64,000 nucleotides of DNA from Batkoa obscura. Taxonomy: Eukaryota > Entomophthoromycota > Entomophthoromycetes > Entomophthorales > Batkoaceae. This document shows positions 44,208 to 56,250 of the stretch, piece by piece (the stretch's first letter is position 1; each line of letters starts with the position of its first letter). The notes below the pieces were generated by a model. The model ran no database searches. It had not been told where the DNA came from and saw nothing but the letters and a program-made list of their open reading frames with translations. A program made the translations under genes and the position numbers. The stretch is from positions 496,001 to 560,000 of the forward strand of contig JASVEC010000013.1 in the NCBI GenBank assembly GCA_030770535.1, written 5' to 3'.

Positions 44208-44516
44208 CTTTGGGGTTTTGTTGTGGTCAATATTGTGTGATTTTTTTTATAGAAATTGAATCGAGTTCGATTTTGATGCCTATTGCACTAAATTTACTTC
44301 TTTTTTTTGAAACCTCAGACTTTTGTCAATTGAAGTCAATGTCTAAAAAAAGGAATAAATAAGTATAAGAATCCAAATATAAGTTCAGATTTGTTGAACC
44401 AATAGTGTTCCCTCACTACATTTTAATTAATCTTTGCTTATAAGATTGGTTACAATGATAAAATTAGCAAAAAAATCCTTTTAACTTTTTAACAGATTAT
44501 TTATTTCATAAGGGTA

Positions 44517-45797
44517 TTAAAGTTTGACCAATTGCCAGATCTCATGCTAGAGGAGGTATTCAAATTCGTATATTCAGAAGAGTTGATTGATTTATATTTT
44601 TCGAGTAAGTGTTTGTTTACTATTGCAAGCAGAGTAGTCAAAAACAATTCAATTTATTCAATATATAATCAAAAGAGGACTAAAAAATATTAAAGATACC
44701 AGAATAAACTCGTTAAAGAAAACGGAGAATTAATGGAGTATAGAAACATAACTAGCGGAGGTATTGAATACTCAAATCAATGTCCAAATCTAAAGTCTAT
44801 CAATTATGAAAATTTATTTGGTAGTAAGGATGTTAAATTAAATACCGAGTTTCGGAATTCAAAAAACTTGGTCTGGATGCTAATGATGATGCACAGTTAT
44901 TGGAATTATTCGGTGAATGTTTAGATAAACTTGAGTCATTTAAATATAGGACAATTGATACTTCAATCTTCGATTATATTAAATGTTTGAATCTAGATAA
45001 ATTAAAGCCACTTTAGTTAAACTTCTAGAGATTTGGATCTTAATGGGTTAGACCAAATTAAAACAAGATTTAATAAGCTGAAAGTATTTAAGTTGGATTA
45101 ATTTCATTATTAATGTAATCTGGTCAATCTAAATTCAAATATAACTTTTAACCTTAATTTAGAGCTGTTATTTAAAGATAATTTTTATGATTTTGATATA
45201 AAGTGTTTAGGAGACTTGAAGCAGCTTAAGAGTTTAGAAGTAATAGATACTATTAACTTGAATTTATCTACTAATAATGGCTGTAATGAGGTGGAGCTAA
45301 TCGAAGAGAGCAACATAGTTGCTTTAGATAACTTTAACCCAAAAAATAACATCAGTTATAACTTTTTTAAAATACCAATTTTAAAAGAGACTTATTATCT
45401 AGCAACTGTCATTAAGGTTAGTAAAAGCCATTCCTTTAATTCCAAATATTCAAACTATTCATTTTTCTCATATCACTTGTGATAAGCAACTATTTGATAA
45501 TGTTGAGTTTAATAATGATCTTTTTTATAACTAAGGGTATAGTTTAGTTAAGTTTAGCTCTGTGAATTAAATTCAAGTTCAGAACTATACTATTACAATA
45601 GAAGAATTCGTTTATTTTATATCTTCATTCTCAAACCTTGAAATTGCTAGAAGAGATATTTTTAGTTAAAAAACAAGATGTTGAATTTTATTTTGAACAT
45701 ATTTTTATTACTCATTTATTACTTGTAACACGTTTTCATAAATATAATGAAGATGGTTATAACCAATTATTAAATTATATCCCATCGTTGCTTTAGG
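44517..45797 (+). pseudogene. F-box/LRR-like gene relic, copy 1
   Basis: The N-terminal block reads LKFDQLPDLMLEEVFKFVYS and matches an F-box (LPDxxLEEIxxxVxxxxLIxLxxxxKxL). In place of ATG the first codon region reads GGT ATT. Several in-frame stops and frame changes follow. Recognisable later blocks include GCNEVELIEESNIVALDNFN and the terminal LLNYIPSLL, both shared with the other copies. The host family would be an F-box protein with a degenerate leucine-rich tail, probably an SCF ubiquitin ligase adaptor. No intact copy is in the window. Confidence 0.7.
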
Positions 45798-46243
45798 TAA
45801 AATCATAATGAACTAGCTTTTAATAATAAACGACTATCTCTTAATAAGAATAAACTAGCCTTTAATAAAAATCAAGTTCCAATATTCCAACTATTTTTGA
45901 ATGTAAGTGACATTATATCTAATTATGCCTTGTAATAAGTACCTTAATAAATAAATAAGTTCCAAATAGCTCAAATTCTTCTGATAATATACACTTCTAA
46001 GCAAAAAATTCAAATGAAGTTTTTTATTGTTTTTATAAGCTGAATAATATAATAAAATCTATTATATAAAATAATAATATTTTTTTAATTTTACTCAAAT
46101 TATTACAAAACAAAATATTTAAGCACTATCTATCTATGGTCAGAATTGTAATGAAAATAAGAATAAGGCAAGAAATGGAAATTCAAAAGCAGAAATAGAT
46201 GTACTTAACCAATAATCTTCCGTTTACGCAACATTTTTTGTAT

Positions 46244-46335
46244 GTGGATGTCTTTAGGTTTCAATTAGTTTTCCATTTTTTAGCGCTACTGAGTGGAAAA
46301 ATTGTTGTTGGGATTCTTAGTAAAAAGACATTCAC
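46244..46335 (-). mobile_element. 98-bp palindromic MITE, copy 9, decayed
   Basis: Orientation B. Left end GTGGATGT, middle TTTTTAGCGCTACTGAGTGG, right end AGACATTCAC. It is shortened by a few bases and lies about 80 bp upstream of the F-box relic at 46416. Confidence 0.7.
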
Positions 46336-46415
46336 ATATCAATTTTATATAAATTTTTTACTAGAACCACATAGTAAATTAATTATTTTTTGTTTAAGTT
46401 CTATTCTATAATAAA

Positions 46416-47216
46416 ATGGTGTTAAAATCTGGCCAATTGCCCGATCTCTTATTAGAAGAGATACTTAAGCTTGTACATCCAGGACAATCAATCAATTTGT
46501 GTCTTCTAAGTAAAGAGTTGTTTCCTATTGGAAGTAGAGTTGCTAAATACAACGCAACTTATTCAGAACATGATCAGCATTGGACTGGTAGGTATTGGAG
46601 ATATCAGCAGAAATTCATTAGAGAAAACGGAGAATCAATGAAACACATGGATATAATATGTAAAGATGTTCAATGTTTAAATCAATGACTAAATCTAAGA
46701 TCTATCAATTACAAAATTCCAAATTATAGTAATGATAATATTGGCGACGATATTACTGGTAATATTAATGATGTCAGTAATGATATTAAATTAACTATCC
46801 AAATGTCAAAATAAAAAAATTATGTATAGAAGATTTTGATGACAGACAGCTGTTGAATTATTTAAAAAACATTTAAATCAACTCGAATCATTTGGATATG
46901 TTACAATAAACAGTTTAATTAAACAATGTATTGAATATTTAAATTCAGATATATTAAAGTCGTTGAAGTTGGATATAAAGGGTGATTCAAATCTTAATGG
47001 ATTAAACATAATTAAGACAAAGTTTGAAAAGTTTACTCAAATTAAGCACCTATAGACTCAAGTGTATGTTTGATGAAACTAAGCCAAATATAAACTTTAA
47101 TTCCAATTTAAACTTAGAACTTCTTGATATTTCCAATGATTTTGATTTTAAGTATTTTGGAAATTTAAAGCAACTGAAGAGTTTAAAGTCAACAGGTAAT
47201 ATTCAATCATTTTAAG
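46416..47216 (+). pseudogene. F-box/LRR-like gene relic, copy 2
   Basis: Best-kept N-terminus of the family: an ATG and 90 open codons starting MVLKSGQLPDLLLEEILKLV, then HPGQSINLCLLSKELFPIGS, a good F-box. A stop follows, then out-of-frame pieces corresponding to the LRR-like middle (for example NSNLNLELLDISNDFDFKYF). The C-terminal blocks of the other copies (VELIxxSNIVAL, LLxYIPSL) are missing, so the copy is also 3'-truncated. The first 90 codons could still be expressed as a short F-box protein. Confidence 0.65.
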
Positions 47217-48528
47217 CCGAAGGGGCTGATTTGTTTATGATTATCATTAAAAAAACTACTAAGTGGTAAAATTTAAAAATGAGAGTAAATATTATTTATG
47301 ATATATATTAAAATAGTATCAGAAAATTATTTTAACATAATAAATATTGCAGTAGATATAGCAACTTGAAAATGAAGGAGTTTGTTTTTAAAAACCAGCC
47401 CACTTAGGATAGTTTTTGAGGACGTTATATTGTCTAAACTTATATAATGGAAATATGTTATTTTAGTGATATATATATATTAATACATGAAATTTAATTT
47501 GGTATTGTTCTTTATAAACTTTTGTCATTAAAATAATTAATTCTATACTAAATAGTATAGCTTATGTTTCCAATTTTTTCAAAATTTTAAGCAGGTGATT
47601 CACTACAACTCAAAAATAACTCAAAAAATAGTGCATACAGCTCATTTTAAAGGTAACTAGGTTTTCAATATACTTTGATATTATGATATTAAACGTATTG
47701 TAAAGCTTAATCTCTTTAACAAGTTTTGTTCTATATTGTTTGATATATTATCCATTAAGTAATAGCAAATTTACTTGAATATTGAAAGCAAAAAATAAAT
47801 TTTGTTTTGATGCATTATAAAGTGTTTTTAATAAATAAGCTTGGTTCTTTAGTTTAAAAAAAAGTTAAGTCATTAAAGTATGATTAAGTTTATTGTAGCT
47901 CGATGAATAATCTATCAACTAATACAAACCAAAGCTTATTAAAGATGTCAAATTCTAAACTACATTTGGTGTTATGACGTTAGAGATGTGAACAGTCTAG
48001 TTACTTCGGTAAAATTTGAACGTTTTCAAAGAATGTGTGTTAATGCTTCTAAAATAATAACTAGATTTTCAACGCATTATACTGTATTAATATAAAATAT
48101 AGACTAAAGCTTGAAGTTTTTAATAATTTTTATCTGATGGGGATGTTCTTTTTGGTTTCATCACTTTTTTCATTTTTTAAGCGCTATTTGAGTGGAAAGA
48201 TTGTTAGTAAAATTCTTAAGTAAAAAAATACATCCCCTGATATTATTTACTGTATTATTCATTGAGTTGCAACAAATTTAGTTATTTTTTAAAGCGTTAA
48301 AAAGAATTTAGCTTTAGTGTAGTGTAAAATATTTTGATAGAAAAAGTTACTAAAAAGCATTACTAGAATAATTTTTGTATACTAATATATATGTTTGTTA
48401 TTAAAACAATATGTCCACATTATACAATCTTAGATAATATAATATTTTTTCATACCAACCTTTTTGGCCAAATCGGACCGAATGGGCCGAGTTCAAATAG
48501 TACTTTTTAATAAATTGTACTAATTTAA
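47217..48528. other. Intergenic/duplication-zone spacer
   Basis: AT-rich, with one MITE at 48139-48237. I see no gene. Confidence 0.45.
48139..48237 (-). mobile_element. 98-bp palindromic MITE, copy 10
   Basis: Orientation B, intact ends GGGGATGT...ACATCCCC, with a TGAT duplication at 48135-48138 and 48238-48241. One of the least decayed copies. Confidence 0.9.
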
Positions 48529-49066
48529 CTTTAACTACTAGCAATAATTACGGCAAATTGGAGTTAATCAAAGATACTAGCATCGTTACCTTAGGTAGGG
48601 TTAATCCAAGAGATAGGATTAATTATGATTTTTTAAAATCGTCAACTCTGAAAGAAGTTGGCTTAATACACATATCAATAAATTTAATAAACTAAAGTTC
48701 ATTGTCATCTAGTATCCAAAGTATTTACATTGCTAATATACAATGCTGTAATGCGTTTTTTAATCATAGAACTCTTAATAAATATAGTTTTCATAAAAGA
48801 GGATATAATTCGGTTAAATATAGTTGTACTAAACAAATTCGAATTCAGTGCTGTAAGTTGACAACTGGAGAATTTGTTTATTTATCTCCCTCTTCCCGAA
48901 TCTTGAAATCATCAAAGCTTTACACTTAGCATAAAAAAATGGCATCCAGGATTATATCTGAACATATAATTGCTACCCCTTTAATATCTATTTCACGTTT
49001 AATAAACTACAACAAAAGCCTTCTAAATGAATTGTTGGAGTATATTCTATCATTGCTTTGGATAAG
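48529..49066 (+). pseudogene. F-box/LRR-like gene relic, copy 3 (3' part only)
   Basis: Starts inside the family's C-terminal region (GKLELIKDTSIVTLGRVNPR, matching VELIEESNIVALDNFNPK of copy 1) and runs to the conserved end LLEYILSLLWIRF. The F-box half is absent and the frame is broken several times. Confidence 0.6.
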
Positions 49067-49329
49067 GTTTTAATAAGCTGATTTTCGATAATAACGAGTT
49101 TTTACTGTTTTATATTTAATAACATTTTATACTATTTTACATACAAATATTATTAACCATAATGAGTTTGTGCTTTAAAACAATGACTTTAGGATATTTA
49201 TTTAATTTCGTAATAGCTTAAATTCACCATTCTAATTATACATATATTTTTTTATAACTTAACCTTTTAGCAAGAGCTTTGTATAAATGTCTAGCTCATT
49301 CATTCTTTAGCGGTTTTATTAACAATTTC

Positions 49330-49890
49330 AATAAAAACTGCATAAATTTGCCCTCATCGGACCCAAAACTTTCACCCACTCTATCGAAATTGTCAAGGTG
49401 CTCACTAGCTCTTCGAAACTGAAATTATTTATCTGACCAGGACCGTGTGAGGTTTATGTATTGATTACCTGTTAGCTTCATTCACCTCTTAATGTCATAA
49501 GTGCTTTCTACTTTTTTTTATGGAAAAAGAAAACCTCAACCTTTGTTTCTTCCACTGCTTCTTTACTAAGATAAGATAGCTTGGTGCCTAGTTCCATTTT
49601 TTGTGACCTTCGCATATTTGGTCATCCACTCTGCTATACATCCCCTTGTCTACTACATTTGTGGTACGGATCCTTCTGCCTACTACAAAATTATAGGATT
49701 TATATTTTACTAATTGAATTTTACCACGCAAATATCATACCCAACCTCAAACCCATATCATTTGCCCGAATTTTCTCAGATTTCAAATAACTGATCTACA
49801 AGGAACTAAGGTTTAACTTGAACCAGTACTTCTCTAACAATGCCCTTCTTTCTATAGAACTTATTGGCGTTATTTTTTAACGCTAAAATG
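49330..49890 (-). repeat. Duplicated segment downstream of Kunitz gene, copy 1
   Basis: Higher-GC block whose sequence recurs, decayed, at 53640-54080, 55850-56250 and 57030-57260. Landmarks on + are CACTGCTTCTTTACTA, CTACAAAATTATAGGATTTAT and CTTCTTTCTATAGAACTTATT. On the - strand it reads as broken coding-like sequence (for example SYNFVVGRRI). Origin unknown: possibly an old gene or part of the duplicated Kunitz unit. Confidence 0.5.
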
Positions 49891-50036
49891 TATAAATAAT
49901 AGAACACTTGTAAAGTTTAGATTGAATGGCTTTAAACAAATATATAAAACAATACTTGGATAATGATATACAAAAGTTAAATTAAATTAGAGATATTTTA
50001 AACATCTCTTTATTATTTCTATAAAAGCATATTAAA

Positions 50037-50897
50037 TTAACGAGTTCTACATGTTGAGTTACATTCTTCGATACTAGTAAAAGCAAGACATCCATCATCA
50101 CAACCGCCATAGACATCTTTAACACATTTACCTTTTAATGGATCGAAATGGTAAGATGGAAAAGCAGCACGGCACATACCAGAATTGGTTTTAATATAGC
50201 ATTTTTTGTCGAATTTGACTAAAGGATTAAAGATTACGTTTGGGATCTCAACTTTACAAGATTGTTGAGAGAAAGAACCATTAGTTTTAGATTCTTCTTT
50301 TTTAGCTGGCTGACTACTCTTTTTTACGCATGATCTTTCACATTCTTCGATACTACCAAAGACAGAACATCCGTCACTACATCCTCCATAGACATCTTCA
50401 ACACATTTACCTTTTAATGGATCGAAATGGTAAGATGGAAAAGCAGCACGGCACATACCAGACTCAGTCTTAATGAAACATCTATCATCTAACTTCTTTA
50501 ACTCAGCTGATAAATTTTTAGGTTTGTCAACTTTACAAGAATTTTCCGATTTTTGCTCTTTTGGTTTACTTCCAGTAACTGGTTGTATCTTATTCTTTAC
50601 ACATAATCCCTGACATTCTTGCATGGTACTAAATGCATAGCATCCATCATCACAGCCACCATGAAGACTTTTAACACATTTGCCTTTAGATGGATCAAAA
50701 TGGTAAGATGGAACTGCAGCACGGCACATACCAGGATCAGTTTTTATGAAGCACTTATCATCTAGGTTTTTATATTGAGGCTTAAAATTGGTACTTTTGT
50801 CTACTTTACAATCTTCTTGCTGGAAATTATACGATTTTTGAGAAATAGTGGTTGCTAATAAAGCAAACAAAGCTAATGATTTGAGTACACTTTTCAT
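50037..50897 (-). CDS. Secreted three-domain Kunitz-type protease inhibitor with an extra cysteine pair per domain
   Basis: 286 residues: a signal peptide (MKSVLKSLALFALLATTIS), then three repeats of about 75 residues joined by Lys/Ser/Gln-rich linkers. Each repeat has the Kunitz/BPTI spacing C-x8-C-x15-C-x7-C-x12-C-x3-C (for example CFIKTESGMC, then CRAAFPSYHFDPLKGKC and YGGC). The residue after the second cysteine, the inhibitor P1 site, is Arg in all three domains, which predicts inhibition of trypsin-like serine proteases. Each domain also has an additional cysteine about 17-20 residues before the first canonical one (CKVD/CKVE) and another in the fourth-fifth loop (SDGC/DDGC), probably one extra disulfide. 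Repeats 2 and 3 share a nearly identical 77-bp block. Single exon. Kunitz domains are uncommon in fungi. Confidence 0.9.
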   Translation of the reverse strand: MKSVLKSLALFALLATTISQKSYNFQQEDCKVDKSTNFKPQYKNLDDKCFIKTDPGMCRAAVPSYHFDPSKGKCVKSLHGGCDDGCYAFSTMQECQGLCVKNKIQPVTGSKPKEQKSENSCKVDKPKNLSAELKKLDDRCFIKTESGMCRAAFPSYHFDPLKGKCVEDVYGGCSDGCSVFGSIEECERSCVKKSSQPAKKEESKTNGSFSQQSCKVEIPNVIFNPLVKFDKKCYIKTNSGMCRAAFPSYHFDPLKGKCVKDVYGGCDDGCLAFTSIEECNSTCRTR

Positions 50898-53130
50898 GAT
50901 TAATTTTTAAATGTTTAATATTTCTATTATTTTATATTTTATATTCTAATTGTTTTTATAAATACTATGTATTTACTTCATCCATTTATATACTCATTTC
51001 AGTCTCTATCTTGGTTTACTATGGTTACTGTTTGACATATCATTTATTATGCAAACCTCGGATCAAGTAATTAAAATACTTTTATTCATTAATTAAGAAC
51101 TATCATTTAACAGTATTTCAATTTATACTTTATTTATAATTTAGTAAAAGCTGTAACAAAATTATGGCTAAAAATTCAAAAGTATAAAATCATAACTTTG
51201 ATGCGTCATTTTTATGTTCTATTTTATTTATTATTGATACAATGTTGCTATTTTTATCATATTATTTTATGTTATTAGTTTTGTCTTTATTAATGTCAAA
51301 TAACAAAGTCAATATAAGTTTATTATTTAATGACATCATCAAACTTAACTAATTGACGCTACCAATTCAAGTATCATTGGTCTTTGATAAGTTATACATT
51401 TGTATCATAATTTGAGTTCGCATGCTTCTAATATCGAAAGGTTACTGTGATAGGATATTGACTGACTATAAAACGTTTTTGTTTTATATATTATTTACTT
51501 ATAAGTATGTAGCCAAGATAAAATCGTATTTTTTAGTAAAATTACATTTGTATTTTTTTAAATAAATTGTTAAAAGGCTAGCCCAAATGTTTTGTTTTAT
51601 TATACTTACATTTTAATATTCTAATAGTTTCAAACAGTGGTTTAACATCTAAAGACTTAATAAAGTGATTACTAATCAATAGACATCGGATACTTGATTA
51701 TTTAATTTTATCATGTAATTTTACAATTACTATTCAAAACTGACCCATTTGGGTCGGTTTTGTTTTAACTAATGCTCTATCAGTTTTGAACCATATGGTT
51801 TCAAACAAAAGAAACTGATAGTGTAGCCCCCAAATATTATCTGGGGATGTTTGTTAAAAATACTTTAAAAATAAAATAAAATTTAAATATTATTAAAAGC
51901 TACTTATTACAAGCCAAACCAAAACTAGCTAAATTTACTTCAATTATTTAAACTATTTTACGCCTAATTTTAAAAATATCAAATTTTAACAGGCGTTTTT
52001 TTAAAATTTGAATAAATTACACTGAGTATTTGTTTTTTCTAAAAAATGTTAATATTTTATATTTACATTTAATCTTTAATATAAGTATTATACTATAGAC
52101 TTAACTAATATGTACTTTAAAAAAATAAATTATATTTAACCTTTTAATATACATTTCAAAAATAGGCCCAAACGGCTCTTTGTTTTTTTTGCCCAATACC
52201 ATCCATATTTGTAACTTGATATTATAATTTATTTGTTTATAATATTGATTTTTAGAGGTTTAGGTGGTAATAAGAGACTCAGATTATATTGAATTAAAAG
52301 CTCAAATTTATACAGTTAATTCTTGGTGTATTTTTCTTGCTTTTAGCATCAACCCATTTGAGTTGATTTTTCAGAATAGTACTTGTTGATAATTTTATAT
52401 TGCCCGGAAAAATAATTTTATTTATTCGTCTTTACAGTAATATAAGCAATGGTTGTTAATTTTTCTTTGAAGTAATTTAAACAATTTGGTATTCTAAACT
52501 ATTTATTAAACTAAACTGTAGTTGTATGAGGAAATATTTATAAATATATAGATATTTATAAGTTACGATGTTATCAAATATTTTTATAAAAATCTAAAAA
52601 TATGTCATAATAAATTATAATTTACGTCTATTATAGACGTTTATGTCATTGAAAATATTTAATATAATCAGACACCTTTTGGTAATTAGCTTAAACTCAA
52701 AGTTGTTTATATCATAGGAATTGATAAATTATTTTTAATTTTATTTAAGTAATTATAAAAATACTAGGAGAAAACAAACCTTTCAAACTATTTATTTTAA
52801 AATACATCAAGTAATATTTAAAAAAATTATTTAAAAAAAGAACACAAAATAAAATATTGACATACACTGCAAAAACAGTAATATTTGTATTAAAAAATTA
52901 ATGGAAATTAACAAAAGTTGGTTTGGTAAAAATATTATAGATTATTAAAAGAAATTAAAATTAACATGAAAATCTAACTCTAACTTAATTAAATATTATG
53001 AAATTTATTTAATAGTGGCATTCAATTTCAAAAACAAATAGCAGAAGCATTTAAAAACAATTCCTAGTGACAATGCTGTAAAGTTGTAATTAATAATAGT
53101 TAGGCTTTAAGATTTATAATTGGTTTATAT
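50898..53130. other. Long AT-rich region upstream of the Kunitz gene
   Basis: 2.2 kb. The first about 600 bp is similar to the region upstream of the broken Kunitz copy (57680-58300), so it belongs to a duplicated unit. Two palindromes lie at 51736-51821. No gene is seen. Confidence 0.5.
51736..51821. repeat. Two adjacent palindromes
   Basis: First, 51736-51761: AAAACTGACCC pairs with GGGTCGGTTTT around a 4-base loop. Second, 51777-51821: arms CTATCAGTTT/AAACTGATAG with a further inner palindrome around CCATATGG. Together they could form two strong hairpins in an AT-rich setting. No known RNA or site is recognised. Confidence 0.5.
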
Positions 53131-53228
53131 GGGGATGTGTTTTTTTGTTTAAGAATTTTACTAACAATCTTTCTGCTCAAATAGCGCTTAAAAAATGGAA
53201 AAAGTAATGAAATCAAAAAAACATCCCC
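53131..53228 (+). mobile_element. 98-bp palindromic MITE, copy 11
   Basis: Orientation A, intact ends GGGGATGT...ACATCCCC, flanked by ATAT and ATAC. Confidence 0.9.
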
Positions 53229-53639
53229 ATACCTTAATTATTTTCTTAAAACGTTTATTTATGGTGAAGTTTACTAAAGCTAAAATAATGATAGATAAAA
53301 ATCAAAGAAAGTGGCTAAACTATTAGAAGTTAAAGTGTTTAAGTCAAATATATTTCCTTCAAAATGAGACTCACATTTGAAACCTGCTTCAGATTGAAAG
53401 ATAGGAAAAGTTTATAAATAAGAAGGATTTTCTATTTTAAAGACGGAATATAATCATCAAAGGATTAGACTAAAGCTTAAACACTTGTTCATAATAGTAT
53501 TTATAAGGTTGTAAAAATCACAATTTAATTTTATCAACAAAAATTTGGCCTGGTTAAATTAATAACTTTATGTTTTTACGATGTTTTTATATTAAGTTCG
53601 CTTACAAACTTCAATTAAAAACTGAAAAGGGTATAAAGT

Positions 53640-54080
53640 AAAGTCCAGCCCTTTCTTTTATTTAACCAAAGTCCATAGATGATTATCTACTTTTTTAATT
53701 AAAAAAGATTTTTTAACCATCATTTTATCCACTACCTCTTTGCTAGGGCATTGTAGCTTAATTTCTAGTGCCATTTTTTATTATCTCCTTGTATCCGGAC
53801 GCTTTTTATGCTTTACAGTTCTTTGTCTACCACATCTAGAACACAGACTTTTTTGCCTATTCTACAACAATAGGTTTCAAATTTTAAATAAATATATATT
53901 AACATGTAAAGTTAATATTCAATCTTAAACTTATACCACTTACCTCCCTTTTCTCAGGTTGAAATTGATTAATTTTTAAAGAACTGAAGTTTATGTTGCT
54001 CTGGCTCTACTCCAACAATGGGCCTCTCTCTATAGAATATATTACTGATGTTCTTTATAAATCTAAGACCCATTTTACGA
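53640..54080 (-). repeat. Duplicated segment, copy 2
   Basis: Decayed relative of 49330-49890: shares CACTACCTCTTTGCTA, a TACAACAATAGG block and CTCTCTCTATAGAATATATT in the same order. No adjacent Kunitz gene here; an F-box relic follows instead. Confidence 0.45.
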
Positions 54081-54341
54081 TATATATTTTATCTATTATA
54101 AGATATCGTCCATCATTTGATTTCTTATCTCCATAGTTGCCTTAACTAATCTAATTTCTTATAGCCAAAATAAATGTACAAAGTTTTCAAATTTTTAACT
54201 TGAGTTAGAAAAATTCAAGCTTAATTAACTAATGATCTTTGATTTATTTAATTTTACTGTTTTCCTTACATAGTTACAATCATAAACTTAAAAAAATAAA
54301 ATGGTTGTAACCTTTTAAATTTAATTTAATTTAATCTCAAC

Positions 54342-55605
54342 ATGCTATTAAAGTTTGACCAATTGCCCAATCTTAATTTAGAGGAGATATTCAAATTTGT
54401 ACATCCTGAGAAATTGATTGACTGGTTTTTAAGTAAAGGTTGCTTCCTATTACAAGTGGAATAGTCAAATATAACCCAACTTAGTGTACAAACAAAATGA
54501 GCTTACAAAATATTGCAAGTATAAGGGTGAATTTATTTAAAAAAAACGAAGAATCGATGAAACATGTGTTTATGAATAGTGAAGGTATTAAACATTTAAG
54601 TAACTACCCAAATGTAAGACCTATAGCTTATTTAAGAGCAATTAGTACAGATGAAAGTGCTAAATTAAATATCTAAATGCTAATTTTATTTATTTGTGTT
54701 CAAGTGCAGTCATTAGAATCACTTGACAACTTTTTAAATCGACTTGAATCATCTGGATATCGTGATTCTGATCCTTCAATTGAACATTGTATCAAACATT
54801 TGAATACAAATATATTAAAGTCACTTAAATTTCATATATCCGGATATTTTAATCTTAATGGATTAGACATACTCAAAGAAAAATTTAATAAGTTGAGGAA
54901 ATTAAGTTTGTATGCTGGTGTATTTGTGTGTATATCTTATAAAATTAATTCTAAAATAAAATTAAAGCCCAATTTAGATTTGGGAATTACAAATGTCTCT
55001 ATTGATTTTGGTTTGAAGTGTTTCAGAGACTTAAAGAAATTAAGGAGTATGAAATTAACACCAATTAATAGCTCATATTTAACTACTCATAAGGATTGTA
55101 ACGGAATAGAATTAATTAAAGGTAGTAAGATTGTTGCTGTAGGTCGCTTTAATCCAATGTATAAAATTGATTATGATTTTGTAAAGTTATCAACTTTAAA
55201 GAGGTTCATGTCATATATTTACCAATAGAGTTATTAAAATACGTCTCTTTAACTCCAAGTATCCGAATTACTCATTTTTTATTTAGATTGCTATGGTCGC
55301 TTATTTGATAGTATTGGTTTTGGTGAGTATAATTTTTATAAACAAGGACATCATTTATCTAACTGTAACTCTATAAAGCAAATTCGTATCAAATACTCTG
55401 AAGTTACAAGCGAAGGATTAGTTTATTTAATATCCCTTTCCCCAAACCTTAAAATCTTTGAAGGTACAGCACTAGTATTTCAAAAAAATTCAATATTTAA
55501 CTTTGAGTACATTACCACTCCTTTATTCTTTGTTACACCTGTTGATGACTATTGTAGAGTCATCTTTAAGAAATTATTGAAATATATTCTATTGTTAGTT
55601 TGAGT
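54342..55605 (+). pseudogene. F-box/LRR-like gene relic, copy 4
   Basis: Has an ATG and F-box start (MLLKFDQLPNLNLEEIFKFV, then HPEKLIDWFL), a broken part, then a long open middle of 183 codons at 54677-55228. That middle includes LNTNILKSLKFHISGYFNLN, NPMYKIDYDF and the VELI-type block NGIELIKGSKIVAVGRFNPM, and further broken pieces follow to LLKYILLLV. It spans the full length of the family and is the best guide to its architecture: an N-terminal F-box and about 350 residues of degenerate leucine-rich repeats. At least a few disruptions make it a pseudogene unless introns explain some of them. Confidence 0.65.
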
Positions 55606-55849
55606 GAAACTACAATAAGTTAACTTCTAATAAAATTAAATTTCAATATTTCAAATTATTTTCATACAACAAGGTTGCTAATCAACTTATAATAATGCTT
55701 TATAAAAATAACCTTAACATGATTATGTACTTTTATTATATGTAATCCAAATCCGATTTTATAATAAGTAAATATTTCTCATGACTTAAAACATTTTTGC
55801 ATAAGTTTTAGTCGAATGTTCTATTTATTCTTTTCAATAATTTTCTTGA

Positions 55850-56250
55850 AAAAAATTTCGAATAAAGAGCCATACCAAGCTCTCCTCTTCTTAATCCAAC
55901 ACTTCTACTTACTTTAGAAAAAAGCGTCAAAACACCTACCAATCTCCTTAGATTGAAATCCTATACCTATTCCCCATCTTGTGATGTATATATTTTAAAC
56001 ATACATTGAGTTCATTTAAACCCTATTTGCTTAACAACTACATTTCTTACTTGATGTAAAAGAAAACCTCAGCCGCTATTTCCTGTACTCCTCTTTTTCC
56101 AGAGCAATGTAGTTTGATGACTGGCACTTTTTTTTTCTTGCTCCCAATACTTGGACCCTTTTTCTAGTTCATATTCCTTTGATCGCCACTCTGAGGCATA
56201 ATTGTCTTTATCTACTATACAATAATAGGATTTATCTATTTAGTAATCAA
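55850..56250 (-). repeat. Duplicated segment, copy 3
   Basis: Relative of 49330-49890. On the - strand it keeps an open coding-like stretch reading SYYCIVDKDNYASEWRSKEY, then ELEKGSKYWEQEKK, aligned with SYNFVVGRRI of copy 1. This suggests the segment was once protein-coding. Confidence 0.45.

Noticed and set aside
51842-51850. GGGGATGT at 51843 as a MITE end
   Set aside because: No matching interior or second end follows within 150 bp.
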